Assembly: GCA_013811975.1 (NCBI GenBank)
Contig: JACCUF010000095.1
Span: 1-23,089, forward strand
Source of the DNA: Geodermatophilaceae bacterium
Lineage (GTDB): Bacteria > Actinomycetota > Actinomycetes > Mycobacteriales > Geodermatophilaceae
Reading direction: 5' to 3'
Length of the DNA: 23,089 nucleotides
The notes beneath the pieces were generated by a model. It was not told the DNA's origin and searched no databases. It saw nothing but the letters and a program-made list of their open reading frames with translations. Shown in pieces: positions 1-8,278 of the stretch; position 1 is the stretch's first letter, and every line of letters begins with the position of its first letter. Made by a program: the position numbers and the translations under genes.

Positions 1-356
1 TCCTGGTCCACGAAGTCCTGCATCGTCAGCGGGTCGCACGCCCAGATAACGTCAGCCTGCAGGCCACCGGAGCGCACGTCCCCGGCCACTCGAGCGTTGA
101 GGTCGGCAGTAGGTGCCCGGTAGAGATCGATCGAGGCATCGGGGTTGGCCTGCGTGAAGGCCTCGATGACCGGCTGGACCGTGGTGTCACTGGCACACGT
201 GTAAAGCGTGATCGCTCCCGAGACGGCGGCGCTCTCCGAACCGCCCGGATCGCTGGAAGCGCCGGACTCCGACGCATCCTCCCCGCCCCCGCAAGCAGCG
301 ATCAGGAGTAGTGGCAGGACAGTCGCGAGATGAGCCGAGGCGCGCCGGAGAGTCAT
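1..356 (-). CDS. ABC transporter substrate-binding lipoprotein, N-terminal part (runs off window start)
   Basis: Reading leftward from an ATG at 356-354, the frame stays open for 118 codons to the window edge. The protein starts with a positively charged, then hydrophobic signal peptide ending in a lipobox LIAAC (Cys22), followed by a Gly/Ser/Glu-rich linker. The mature part begins with an ITLYTCAS strand and continues with a QPVIEAF helix and an ADVIWACDP segment. This is the layout of periplasmic-binding-protein families that carry Fe3+, phosphonate or similar anions. It would sit on the outer face of the membrane and deliver a solute to an ABC permease whose genes probably lie to the left. 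The substrate cannot be told from this fragment. A TATGTT box lies 6 nt before the ATG, which suggests a leaderless or nearly leaderless transcript. It is divergent from adnA. Confidence 0.85.
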   Translation of the reverse strand, partial: MTLRRASAHLATVLPLLLIAACGGGEDASESGASSDPGGSESAAVSGAITLYTCASDTTVQPVIEAFTQANPDASIDLYRAPTADLNARVAGDVRSGGLQADVIWACDPLTMQDFVDQ

Positions 357-362
357 GTCCGA

Positions 363-368
363 AACATA
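363..368 (-). promoter_or_regulatory. Candidate -10 box of the lipoprotein gene
   Basis: On the minus strand TATGTT fits the actinobacterial TANNNT -10 consensus and lies 6 nt before the ATG at 356. Transcription would then start at or next to the start codon. No clear -35 was seen. A 13-bp dyad lies immediately upstream. Confidence 0.4.
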
Positions 369-371
369 CGC

Positions 372-410
372 GATTCCCGGAATCTAGGAAGCCTGGATCT
401 GGCCCCAGAT
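372..410. promoter_or_regulatory. Two short palindromes in the divergent lipoprotein/adnA intergenic region
   Basis: A GATTCC-C-GGAATC dyad occupies 372-384 and a perfect ATCTGG-CC-CCAGAT dyad occupies 397-410. Both lie in the 135-nt spacer between the divergent starts, just upstream of the candidate -10 of the lipoprotein gene. This position suits a repressor or activator site. No known operator was recognised, and short dyads can arise by chance in GC-rich DNA. Confidence 0.35.
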
Positions 411-491
411 GTAGCCCATTTTCCAGGGACAGCTGGCCATGTCTGGGCGAGACCGCAGCCGGCGTCGTACGGGCCGAGTAGCTTCGCGGAG

Positions 492-3400
492 ATGGCTGTT
501 TCCGGAGGGCGCGGGGCAACCGAGCGCGCCACGACGGCCACCTACCGGCTCGTCCGTACGCCGGACCGGGGGTCTGTCGCAGCGCCGGCGCTGGATGAGG
601 CTCAACGAGCGGTGGTGGACCATGCCGGCGGCCCGTTGTTGGTGCTGGCCGGTCCGGGGACCGGTAAGACGACCACGATCGTCGAGGCAGTTGCCGCCCG
701 GATCGCGGCCGGTGTCGATCCCGAACAGATCTTGGTCCTCACCTTCAGCCGGCGGGCTGCCGCGGAGCTGCGGGGCCGGATAACCGCACGCGTTCAGGCC
801 ACCGTACGAGAACCGCTGGCTCGCACCTTTCACTCCTATGCCTATGGTCTGCTGCGCCGCGCCGCGCAGCTGCGTGGCGAGCCTGCGCCCCGGTTGTTGA
901 CTGGCGCCGAGCAGGACCTGCTGATCCGCGAGCTGCTCAGCGGTGATCGGGCCGGGGAGGGAATCGACTGGCCGGATGACATTCGGGCGGCCTTGAGTAC
1001 GGCCGGGTTCGCCGCGGAGCTGCGCGACCTCGTGCTGCGCTGCATCGAGCGTCAGCTCACCCCCGCCCGCCTTCGCCAATGGGGCCGGACGCACGGGCGG
1101 CCCGAGTGGATCTCTGCTGGTGCGTTCCTGCAGCAGTACCTCGGGGTGACCTCGCTTGCTGGATCCAGCACGATCGATGCACGTGGATACGACCCGGCCG
1201 AGCTCGTTCGTAGCGCGGGAGAGGAGCTGCGCTCAGACCGTGGCCTGCTGCGAGCCGAGACCACCCGGTTGCGCTGGGTGTTCGTCGACGAGTACCAGGA
1301 TGTCGATCCCGCTCAGGTCGACCTGCTCGAACTGCTCGTCGGTAGACACGGCAACCTAGTCGTCGTCGGCGATCCCGATCAGTCCATCTACCGCTTCCGC
1401 GGGACCGACCCGCGGGCAATGACCGACTTCGCTGACCGATTCACCCCGGCCGCCGGCGGCCTGACTTCCCAGATTGCCTTGTCTGTCTCTCGCCGGGGCG
1501 GGGCCCAGCTGCTGGCGACATCGCGGGTCGTGGCAGCGGGCCTGCCGGGGGCCTCGGCGCATCGACAGTTGTCTGCTGCATCCGGCCTCCCGGCTGGCGA
1601 GGTCACGGTGAAGGTGTTCTCCTCCGTGGGAGACGAGGCTGCGTGGATCGCCGAGAAGCTCCGCTCGGCGCACCTGAGCCAGGCAACTCCTTGGTCGCAG
1701 ATGGCCGTCTTGGTGCGCTCCACCGCACGCTCGCTGCCCGTTCTGCGCCGGGCCCTCGGTGCGGCCGGAGTACCAGTGGCCGTCGCCGAGGAGGACCTTC
1801 CGCTGTCTGAGCAACCCGCGGCCGCGGCTTTGTTGCTCTTTCTGCGCGCTGCACTGACCCCGGATTTCATCGACGAGCCGGCCGCGGAGGCGCTTCTCAC
1901 CTCGCCGCTTGGCCGCGCCGACAGCTTGGATCTGCGCAAGCTTCGCCGCCTGCTGCGGCAGCTTGCCCACGCCGCCGGGGGACCCGTCGGAGGATTCGGT
2001 CCGGCCGGATCCACCAGCCCTGGTCTGATCGCTTCCGCGTTGGCTGATCCGACCGGCCTGATCGCATTGCCGACGGCGGTCGCGGCCGCCGCCGTTCGAG
2101 TGGCCAACCTCCTCAATGTCGTACGCGACACCGTCGGCGGAGGCGGAAGTGCCGAGGATGCACTCTGGACGCTGTGGCACCGGAGCGGCCTGGCCGGCTC
2201 CTGGGCAGCGGCCAGTGCCGCCGGCGGACCGCGGGGCGACGTCGCCGACAGGGATCTCGACGCGGTGCTGGCACTGTTCGACGCAGCAGGGCGCTTCGTC
2301 GACCGACTCCCACACCTCGACGCCGTCGCCTTCATCGATCACGTTGCCGCACAGCAGATTCCAGCTGATGGTGGAGCACCGCGCGCACCACGTGGGGAAT
2401 CCGTCCGAATCCTGACCGCGCACGCCGCGAAGGGTCTCGAGTGGGACGTGGTCGCGGTCGCCGCCGTACAAGAGGGTCTTTGGCCTGACCTGCGCCACCG
2501 CGGAACCCTGCTGGGAACGGCCGATCTCACCGATCTCGCCGCCGGTCTTGACGCTCCATTACCAGGCACCCACGCCAACGCTCTGTTCGAGGAAAGACGA
2601 CTGTTCTACGTTGCCGTCACCCGGGCCCGGCGGCGGCTGCTGGTCAGCGCGGTCGATGGTGCCGCACGCAGCGACGACGTACCGTCGCGTTTCCTCGATC
2701 TCGTGGACCCACTCGGCCCGGACGAATCGCGACCGGTCACCGAGGTCGCCCGGCCCACCACGCTGCCGGCCCTTGTCGTGGAACTACGTCGCGTACTCGA
2801 GGGCAGCCCACCCAAAGGCAGCGCGCTCAAAGCGAAAGCGGATGCCGCGCGAAAGGCAGGCGCGGCCCGAGCCCTGCGCCGGCTGGCCGATGCCCGGGTC
2901 GAGGGGGCCGACCCGGCCGGCTGGTGGGGGCTGGTCCCAGTCTCCGACGACGGGCCGTTGGTCGCCCCTCATGAGTTGGTACGAGTATCGCCGTCGAAGC
3001 TCGATCGGTTCCTGGAATGTCCCCTGCGCTGGCTCCTGGAGACCGCGGGTGCGACGTCCTCGGACGGCTTCCGGCAGGCAGTGGGCACGGCGTTGCACGA
3101 GGTCGCGGAACGGATCGCGAATGGGACCCTGGCCGTTGACGCCGCCGAGGCTGCCTTGAAGGGGTTGATGACCGACTTGGACCCGGGTACGGGCTGGGTA
3201 CGGGAGAGCAATCTTGTGAAAGCCCACGACATGCTCACTCGGTTCCTGACGTGGCTGGAGTCCAACCCACGGGAAGTCGTGGGGGTGGAGATGCTGTTCG
3301 AGGTCGAGGTCGGGCGCGCCCGGATCGCCGGGCGGGTGGATCGGCTCGAGCGTGATGCCGAGGGCCGGCTCGTGGTGGTCGACCTCAAGACCGGATCCTC

Positions 3401-3722
3401 GAAGGCGCGCGGTGAGGACCTCAAGCGCAACGGGCAACTCGGGCTCTACCAGGTTGCCGTCGAGTCCGGCGGTTTCGGGGCCGGGGAGCTGTCTGGCGGG
3501 GCGGCGCTGGTCCAGCTTCGGGCCGGCGGCAAGACCCCAGAGCAACGTCAGGCCCCGTTGATCGAGGATCCCGAGCCGGACTGGGTCGTCCACTCGATCG
3601 GCGAAGCGGTCGAGGGGATGTCGGCGGCGACCTTCCTGGCCCGGGTAAATCCTGGCTGCGATCGCTGCCCGAGCCGGCGTAGCTGCCCCCTTCACGCCAC
3701 CGGGCAACAGGTGACCCGGTGA
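492..3722 (+). CDS. adnA: AdnA subunit of the AdnAB helicase-nuclease (UvrD-like motor + RecB-type nuclease)
   Basis: This is one subunit of AdnAB, the actinobacterial machine that unwinds and resects double-strand breaks. The N-terminal half is a superfamily 1 motor: Walker A GPGTGKTT (Lys59), Walker B FVDEYQD (Asp266-Glu267), GDPDQSIYRFRG, HAAKGLEWDVV and the motif VI segment FYVAVTRARRR. The C-terminal third is a RecB-family nuclease with VVVDLKTG (Asp964, Lys966). Cys843, Cys1056, Cys1059 and Cys1065 (C-x212-C-x2-C-x5-C) form the spacing of an AddB-like 4Fe-4S nuclease. The length of 1076 aa fits mycobacterial AdnA. The ATG at 492 is chosen because the earlier ATG at 330 would run through the divergent lipoprotein start. 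The GGAG next to 492 is too close to be a good ribosome site, so the exact start is uncertain. Its stop overlaps the adnB start. Confidence 0.93.
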   Translation: MAVSGGRGATERATTATYRLVRTPDRGSVAAPALDEAQRAVVDHAGGPLLVLAGPGTGKTTTIVEAVAARIAAGVDPEQILVLTFSRRAAAELRGRITARVQATVREPLARTFHSYAYGLLRRAAQLRGEPAPRLLTGAEQDLLIRELLSGDRAGEGIDWPDDIRAALSTAGFAAELRDLVLRCIERQLTPARLRQWGRTHGRPEWISAGAFLQQYLGVTSLAGSSTIDARGYDPAELVRSAGEELRSDRGLLRAETTRLRWVFVDEYQDVDPAQVDLLELLVGRHGNLVVVGDPDQSIYRFRGTDPRAMTDFADRFTPAAGGLTSQIALSVSRRGGAQLLATSRVVAAGLPGASAHRQLSAASGLPAGEVTVKVFSSVGDEAAWIAEKLRSAHLSQATPWSQMAVLVRSTARSLPVLRRALGAAGVPVAVAEEDLPLSEQPAAAALLLFLRAALTPDFIDEPAAEALLTSPLGRADSLDLRKLRRLLRQLAHAAGGPVGGFGPAGSTSPGLIASALADPTGLIALPTAVAAAAVRVANLLNVVRDTVGGGGSAEDALWTLWHRSGLAGSWAAASAAGGPRGDVADRDLDAVLALFDAAGRFVDRLPHLDAVAFIDHVAAQQIPADGGAPRAPRGESVRILTAHAAKGLEWDVVAVAAVQEGLWPDLRHRGTLLGTADLTDLAAGLDAPLPGTHANALFEERRLFYVAVTRARRRLLVSAVDGAARSDDVPSRFLDLVDPLGPDESRPVTEVARPTTLPALVVELRRVLEGSPPKGSALKAKADAARKAGAARALRRLADARVEGADPAGWWGLVPVSDDGPLVAPHELVRVSPSKLDRFLECPLRWLLETAGATSSDGFRQAVGTALHEVAERIANGTLAVDAAEAALKGLMTDLDPGTGWVRESNLVKAHDMLTRFLTWLESNPREVVGVEMLFEVEVGRARIAGRVDRLERDAEGRLVVVDLKTGSSKARGEDLKRNGQLGLYQVAVESGGFGAGELSGGAALVQLRAGGKTPEQRQAPLIEDPEPDWVVHSIGEAVEGMSAATFLARVNPGCDRCPSRRSCPLHATGQQVTR
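3709..3721 (+). promoter_or_regulatory. Ribosome site and GTGA overlap joining adnA to adnB
   Basis: AGGTGA at 3709-3714 lies 4 nt before a GTG at 3719, and this GTG shares bases with the adnA stop TGA at 3720-3722. The arrangement predicts translational coupling, which suits two subunits needed in equal amounts. Confidence 0.7.
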
Positions 3723-6700
3723 GCGCAACGCACGAGACCTCGAGGACGCTGAGCGCAGCGACGACGCCGCTGAGTTGGTCGGCCGAGAGCTTGGCGCGGG
3801 CGCTGAACCAACCGCCGCCGACGCCGGAGCAGCGCGCGGTCATCGAGGCCCCGCTCACGCCGGGCCTGGTCCTGGCCGGGGCGGGGTCGGGCAAGACCGA
3901 GACCATGGCCGCACGCGTGGTGTTTCTGATCGCGAATGGCCTTGTCGCGCCTGACGACGTACTCGGCCTGACCTTCACCCGCAAGGCCGCAGGAGAGCTG
4001 GCCGAACGCATCCGCCACCGGCTGGCGCGACTGGCCGGCGTCGGCGGGCTGTCGGCAGATGTGGTGGCGGCTCTGGAGATCGGGCAGCCGCGGGTGGCGA
4101 CCTACAACTCCTACGCCGCCGGCATCGTCGTCGAACACGGCCCGCGGGTCGGGGCTGAACCAAGCGCCGAGGTCATCGGTCAGGCCATGAGCTGGGGACA
4201 TGCCGCGAGCCTCGTGGAGGACTACGCCGGGGATATGACCGACGTCTCGCTGGCGCCGAGCACCGTGACGATCGACGTGCTCGCTCTCTCAGCGGCGATG
4301 GCCGAGCACGAGGTGGACCCGCGCCAGCTTCGCGACTTCAGTGCTGGGCTGCGCTCGCGGATCGAGTCGCTGCCACGGCTGCGGGCGGGTAAGGGCGCGG
4401 ATCCGGTATACGCCGACGTCCGCAAGATGCTCAAGCGGCAGAACGTGCGGCTGCGACTACTGCCGCTGGTAGAGGCATACCGGGCGCGCAAGCGTTCGGC
4501 CGGTGTCATCGACTACTCCGACCAGGTCTCGCTGGCAGCGCGCATCGCCGCCGCGTCGCCGGTGGTCGGGGCATTGGAGCGACAGCGGTACAGCGCGGTA
4601 CTGCTGGACGAGTTCCAGGACACCAGCTACGGCCAGCTCGAATTGATGTCGAGGCTGTTCGGTGGGGGTCATCCGGTCACGGCGGTAGGGGACCCGTCCC
4701 AGGCGATCTACGGCTGGCGGGGCGCATCGACGGGAAACATGCGCGAATTCGCCCGACGCTTCGCCACCGGCGCGCATTCTCGCACGACGCAGGCCGAGGC
4801 CTTTCCGCTCTCGGTGAGCTGGCGCAACGGCGCGGGCATTCTCGATGTCGCCAACGACATCGCGAAGGTCTGCGCCGACGAGCATCTCCCGGTCGTGACT
4901 CTGACACCGGCTCCGTCGCGCACGCACCCGGGAGAGATCGTATGTGCATTGCTGAACACCCAGACCGATGAGGTGACATGGCTGGCCGACGAAGTTGCCA
5001 GGCGTTGGGCGGTGCGGGCCTCGGGCGAATCCTTCGCGGTGCTGTCTCGGGCCCGGTCCTTGCTCCGACCGGTGGCCGCGGCACTGCGCGAACGCGACGT
5101 TCCGGTCGAGGTCCTCGGCCTGGGTGGCCTGATCGACGAGCCCGAAGTCTCTGACGTCGTGGCAACCCTGCGGGTGATCTCCGACCCAAGCTCAGGCGAT
5201 GCGATCGGGCGTTTGCTGATTGGCCCGCGCTGGCGCATCGGTCCTCGGGACCTGATGGCCTTGGCCCGCCGAGCCCGGTGGTTGACCCGGCTGCGGCTGG
5301 CAGCCCCTGACTCGGATGCCCTAGGCACCTCAGACGTGGACCCCTCCGCGACGCCACCGTTGCGGGCGTCCGAGGAAACCGGGAGCCTGATCGAAGCCCT
5401 TGATGACCTGGGTCCAGCTTCGGCGTACTCAGCGGAGGGGCACCGACGACTGAGCGCGCTGAATCAGGAGTTGTCCTGGCTGCGTCAGCGCAGCGGAGTG
5501 TCGTTGGCTGACCTGATCGACGACGTAGTCGCCACTCTCGGACTGAGCATAGAGGTGGCAGTACGACCTGGCGTGACACCTGCGCGCGCCCAAGCGCACC
5601 TGCAGGCGTTGCACGAGGTGGCCGAGGACTTCACCCGGATCGCCGAGGTGCCGTCCCTGTCGGCGTTTCTGAGCTACCTGGCTGCGGCCGAGGACGAGGA
5701 GCGCGGTCTGGAGTCGGGTGAGGTCGAGACCTCCGAGGAAGCGGTCTCCCTGCTCACCGTGCATGCGGCCAAGGGTCTGGAGTGGGACCTGGTTGCAGTG
5801 CCCGGCCTCACCAAAGACGTGTTCCCACAGAATGTCAGCGCACGGACCGAGCACTGGCTGACCGATCCCGGGCATCTTCCGGCGTCACTGTGTGGTGACC
5901 GGGACTACCTGCCCGACCTCGACCTGACCGGGGTGACCGACCAGAAGGGCGCCGAAACTGCCTACCTCGAGGCCAAGAAGGCCTACCAGGAGGCGGCGGG
6001 TATCGAGGAATGGCGCCTTGCCTACGTTGCGGTGACGAGGGCCCGCAACACGTTGCTGTGCTCGGGCAGTTGGTGGACACCCGGAGTCACGTCTGCTCGA
6101 GGAGCATCGGCGGTGCTCGACCTCGTCCGCGAACATACGCTCGCAGCAGAATCGGCAGGCAGCCAGGTGTCGGTATGGATGCCGGCTCCGCCGGACGTCG
6201 CGACCAACCCGATGTCGGATCATTTCCCGGAGCTGGAGTGGCCGGTCGACCCGCTGCCGCCGGGCCGCAGGGTCGCTCGGGAGGCCGCCGCGGCCCTCGT
6301 CGCGAATCCGCCTGAGGATCCGATGACCCTGGATTCGCTGGCCTGGGATGCCGAGGTCGACCTACTGCTGGCCGAACGTGACCGGCAGCAGACCACCATG
6401 ATTGATGTTGTCCTACCGAGACAGCTGTCGGTGTCGGAGTTGGTGGCGCTACGGCGGGACCCGGACCGGCTTGCCCGTCGAATCCGTCGACCCCTCCCCT
6501 CTGCCCCAGCACCGCTTGCCCGTCGGGGGACCGCCTTCCACGCGTGGCTGGAGCGGCGCTTCGGTGCCACCCGGCTGGTCGACCTCGACGAACTGCCCGG
6601 CTCGGCCGACGACGGTGCAGCCAGCGACAAAGACCTGGACGAACTCAAAGCCGCCTTCCTGGCCAGCGAGTGGGCCAATCGGGAACCCACGGAGGTCGAG

Positions 6701-7012
6701 GTTCCCTTCCATGTGCGGGTTGGTGACGGACTGGCGCTGCGTGGTCGGATGGATGCTGTATTTGGCGATGCCAGAACGGGTTTCGACGTTGTGGACTGGA
6801 AGACCGGAGCTGTTCCAGTGGGCGTCGAGAAGCAGGCCACCGCGGTCCAGCTCGCCGCCTATCGGCTGGCGTGGGCAGCCCTGTCCGGCGTGGACGTGGA
6901 CCAGGTCAGCGCGGCTTTCGTCTACGTCCGGCACCACGAGACGGTGCGTCCGGCTGATCTTGCCACCGCCGAGGAGCTCCTCGCGCTGGTCAATTCCCTC
7001 CCCGCCGCCTGA
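3719..7012 (+). CDS. adnB: AdnB subunit of the AdnAB helicase-nuclease
   Basis: This is the second motor-nuclease subunit and resembles mycobacterial Rv3201c in order, length (1097 aa) and motifs. Motor motifs are Walker A GAGSGKT (Lys59), LTFTRKAAGEL, Walker B LLDEFQDT (Asp297-Glu298), GDPSQAIYGWRG, HAAKGLEWDLV and AYVAVTRARN. The nuclease domain near the C-terminus has FHAWLERRF and VVDWKTG (Asp1026, Lys1028). Unlike AdnA it lacks the four cysteines of an iron-sulfur cluster around its nuclease core. In the studied mycobacterial enzyme, each subunit nuclease cuts one strand and the AdnB motor is the main driver. The GTG start overlaps the adnA stop. The gene ends 1 nt from the stop of the convergent oxidoreductase gene. 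Confidence 0.93.
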   Translation: MSATHETSRTLSAATTPLSWSAESLARALNQPPPTPEQRAVIEAPLTPGLVLAGAGSGKTETMAARVVFLIANGLVAPDDVLGLTFTRKAAGELAERIRHRLARLAGVGGLSADVVAALEIGQPRVATYNSYAAGIVVEHGPRVGAEPSAEVIGQAMSWGHAASLVEDYAGDMTDVSLAPSTVTIDVLALSAAMAEHEVDPRQLRDFSAGLRSRIESLPRLRAGKGADPVYADVRKMLKRQNVRLRLLPLVEAYRARKRSAGVIDYSDQVSLAARIAAASPVVGALERQRYSAVLLDEFQDTSYGQLELMSRLFGGGHPVTAVGDPSQAIYGWRGASTGNMREFARRFATGAHSRTTQAEAFPLSVSWRNGAGILDVANDIAKVCADEHLPVVTLTPAPSRTHPGEIVCALLNTQTDEVTWLADEVARRWAVRASGESFAVLSRARSLLRPVAAALRERDVPVEVLGLGGLIDEPEVSDVVATLRVISDPSSGDAIGRLLIGPRWRIGPRDLMALARRARWLTRLRLAAPDSDALGTSDVDPSATPPLRASEETGSLIEALDDLGPASAYSAEGHRRLSALNQELSWLRQRSGVSLADLIDDVVATLGLSIEVAVRPGVTPARAQAHLQALHEVAEDFTRIAEVPSLSAFLSYLAAAEDEERGLESGEVETSEEAVSLLTVHAAKGLEWDLVAVPGLTKDVFPQNVSARTEHWLTDPGHLPASLCGDRDYLPDLDLTGVTDQKGAETAYLEAKKAYQEAAGIEEWRLAYVAVTRARNTLLCSGSWWTPGVTSARGASAVLDLVREHTLAAESAGSQVSVWMPAPPDVATNPMSDHFPELEWPVDPLPPGRRVAREAAAALVANPPEDPMTLDSLAWDAEVDLLLAERDRQQTTMIDVVLPRQLSVSELVALRRDPDRLARRIRRPLPSAPAPLARRGTAFHAWLERRFGATRLVDLDELPGSADDGAASDKDLDELKAAFLASEWANREPTEVEVPFHVRVGDGLALRGRMDAVFGDARTGFDVVDWKTGAVPVGVEKQATAVQLAAYRLAWAALSGVDVDQVSAAFVYVRHHETVRPADLATAEELLALVNSLPAA

Positions 7013-7013
7013 C

Positions 7014-7901
7014 TCAGGATCGCGCGATCCCCGAGGCCGTGCCGAGGATCCGGATCGAGCGCTCCGTAATCGGACTGGCCACGAGGATGACCTCGTCGGC
7101 CCCGGCCTCGGCGAGCTCGCGCAGGTGCTCCTCGAGGCGCTCGGGGGAGACGCCGGGCGTCTCGGGCGTGGATGAACGTTCACCGGCTGCCGGATCCACA
7201 ACCACCAGGACGCAGGCGCTGCGCCGGACCTCCTCGGACTTGCGGCCTGCGGCGAGCACCGCATCGGTGATCTGCTCATTCAGAGCCGCAAACTGCCCGG
7301 CCGAGTTGCCGTACCCGGCGTACCACGTGTTCCAGGCGTCGACGTGCGGCAGGGTCAGGGCCAACATCCGCGGCCCGTTCGAGCCGATCATCAGCGGCAC
7401 CCGGCGATGCGGAGCCGGCAGCAGGACGGCGTCGTCGGCCCTGAAGAACTCTCCCTCCGTGCTCGGGCGCTCGCCTGCCAGCAGCCCGCGGATGATCCCG
7501 AAGGACTCGGCAAAACGCGTCACCGGTCGGTCATGGGCCAGGCCGAACGCGCGGAACTCGGTCTTGTTCCAGCCCGCCCCGAGGCCGAACACGAAGCGAC
7601 CGCCGCTGACCTCGTCGAGCGTCGCGGCCATCTTGGCGAGCAGACCGGGCGGGTGGAACCCGATGCAGGCTACGAGCGGGCCGAGGGTTACTCGCTGGGT
7701 CACCGCCGCCAAGGCGGCGAGCAGTGTCCAGGCCTCCCACGGCCCGCGTTCGGGCCGTCCGTCGCCCCGATAGAGAAGGTGGTCACCGACCCAGATCGAG
7801 TCAAAGCCTTCCTGTTCGGCGGCGCGCGCCATGGCGGCGTACTCCGGCCAGCGCACGTCCCGCTCGACCTCAGGAAGCTGGATCCCGACTCGCAGCGGCA
7901 C
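7014..7901 (-). CDS. LLM-class (luciferase-like) flavin/F420-dependent oxidoreductase
   Basis: The 295-aa protein has the features of the bacterial luciferase-like TIM-barrel family. These are an N-terminal RVGIQLPE strand, FDSIWVGDHLLY, TLLAALAAVTQRVTLGPLV, a GGRFVFGLGAGW segment, PLMIGSNGPRMLALTLPHVDAW and a C-terminal LAEAGADEVIL. Members use reduced FMN or F420, and in actinobacteria this subtype is usually F420-linked. Substrates are mostly unknown and cannot be inferred here. The start is a GTG, 20 nt after the stop of the upstream ABM gene, so the two are probably co-transcribed. The ribosome site is weak. Its last codons contain a perfect 14-bp palindrome at 7017-7030. Confidence 0.88.
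   Translation of the reverse strand: MPLRVGIQLPEVERDVRWPEYAAMARAAEQEGFDSIWVGDHLLYRGDGRPERGPWEAWTLLAALAAVTQRVTLGPLVACIGFHPPGLLAKMAATLDEVSGGRFVFGLGAGWNKTEFRAFGLAHDRPVTRFAESFGIIRGLLAGERPSTEGEFFRADDAVLLPAPHRRVPLMIGSNGPRMLALTLPHVDAWNTWYAGYGNSAGQFAALNEQITDAVLAAGRKSEEVRRSACVLVVVDPAAGERSSTPETPGVSPERLEEHLRELAEAGADEVILVASPITERSIRILGTASGIARS
7017..7030. repeat. Perfect 14-bp palindrome at the adnB/oxidoreductase 3' junction
   Basis: GGATCGCGCGATCC is its own reverse complement. It lies 4 nt after the adnB stop and encodes the last residues of the convergent oxidoreductase. It has no T-tract, so a terminator role is uncertain. Confidence 0.6.
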
Positions 7902-7921
7902 TGCTAGGGCAGCCGGACGTG

Positions 7922-8215
7922 CTACTTCGCGGCCAGTACGTCGGCTTTCAGGATCTCCGGTGGGCTGGACAGCAACCGGTCAGCATTTTCCATGAGCGCG
8001 GCAGCGATCGGCCCGTCGAGGTGTGCCTGGCGCTCTGTGTCACCAGGAAATGCGTCGACGACCCAGAAGGTCGAATCGTCGGTGCGCAACGCCATCCAGA
8101 TCACCGTGCCGGCCTCCTGGTTGGCCAACTCGAGCGCTCCGGTCAGAAACTGCGCCACCTCGTCCTGGGTGTCGTCCTTCGCGATGATCTTTACTACCAG
8201 AGCCTTGCTGACCAT
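7922..8215 (-). CDS. Antibiotic-biosynthesis-monooxygenase (ABM) fold protein, putative quinol monooxygenase
   Basis: This 97-aa protein has the sequence pattern of the ABM/YgiN dimeric ferredoxin-like fold. ALVVKIIAKDDTQDEV forms the first strand and helix, followed by LELANQEAGTVIWMALRTDD, the strand STFWVVDAFPGD, a QAHLDGPIAAALM helix and a terminal strand. Such proteins are small oxygenases or heme- or quinone-modifying enzymes acting without a bound cofactor; the substrate is unknown. The ATG at 8215 has a good GGAGG site 6 nt upstream. It is the first gene of a likely two-gene unit with the flavin oxidoreductase and is divergent from the DUF72 gene. Assignment to the fold is firm; assignment to a reaction is not. 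Confidence 0.82.
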   Translation of the reverse strand: MVSKALVVKIIAKDDTQDEVAQFLTGALELANQEAGTVIWMALRTDDSTFWVVDAFPGDTERQAHLDGPIAAALMENADRLLSSPPEILKADVLAAK

Positions 8216-8236
8216 GTGCTGCCTCCGATGCCTTCG

Positions 8237-8254
8237 GGTACGGGTGCCCGTACC
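8237..8254. promoter_or_regulatory. Perfect 8-2-8 inverted repeat between divergent ABM and DUF72 genes
   Basis: GGTACGGG-TG-CCCGTACC sits in the 63-nt spacer between the two start codons (8215 minus, 8279 plus). Its size and position fit a dimeric regulator site controlling both genes, but no regulator gene is adjacent. It could also form a short hairpin in the DUF72 leader. If DUF72 instead began at the ATG at 8228, the repeat would be coding. Confidence 0.5.
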
Positions 8255-8278
8255 GCGTTCGACTGCAACGATAGGCGG

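Noticed and set aside
330..491. Longer adnA reading from the ATG at 330
   Set aside because: It would cover the divergent lipoprotein start and candidate promoter, and the extra 54 residues do not resemble the family.
1356..2498. 380-residue open frame antisense to adnA
   Set aside because: Composition is that of a GC-rich shadow frame and adnA motifs on the other strand are clear.
7724..8278. Upstream extension of the DUF72 frame
   Set aside because: It is antisense to the ABM and LLM genes and has no family similarity.
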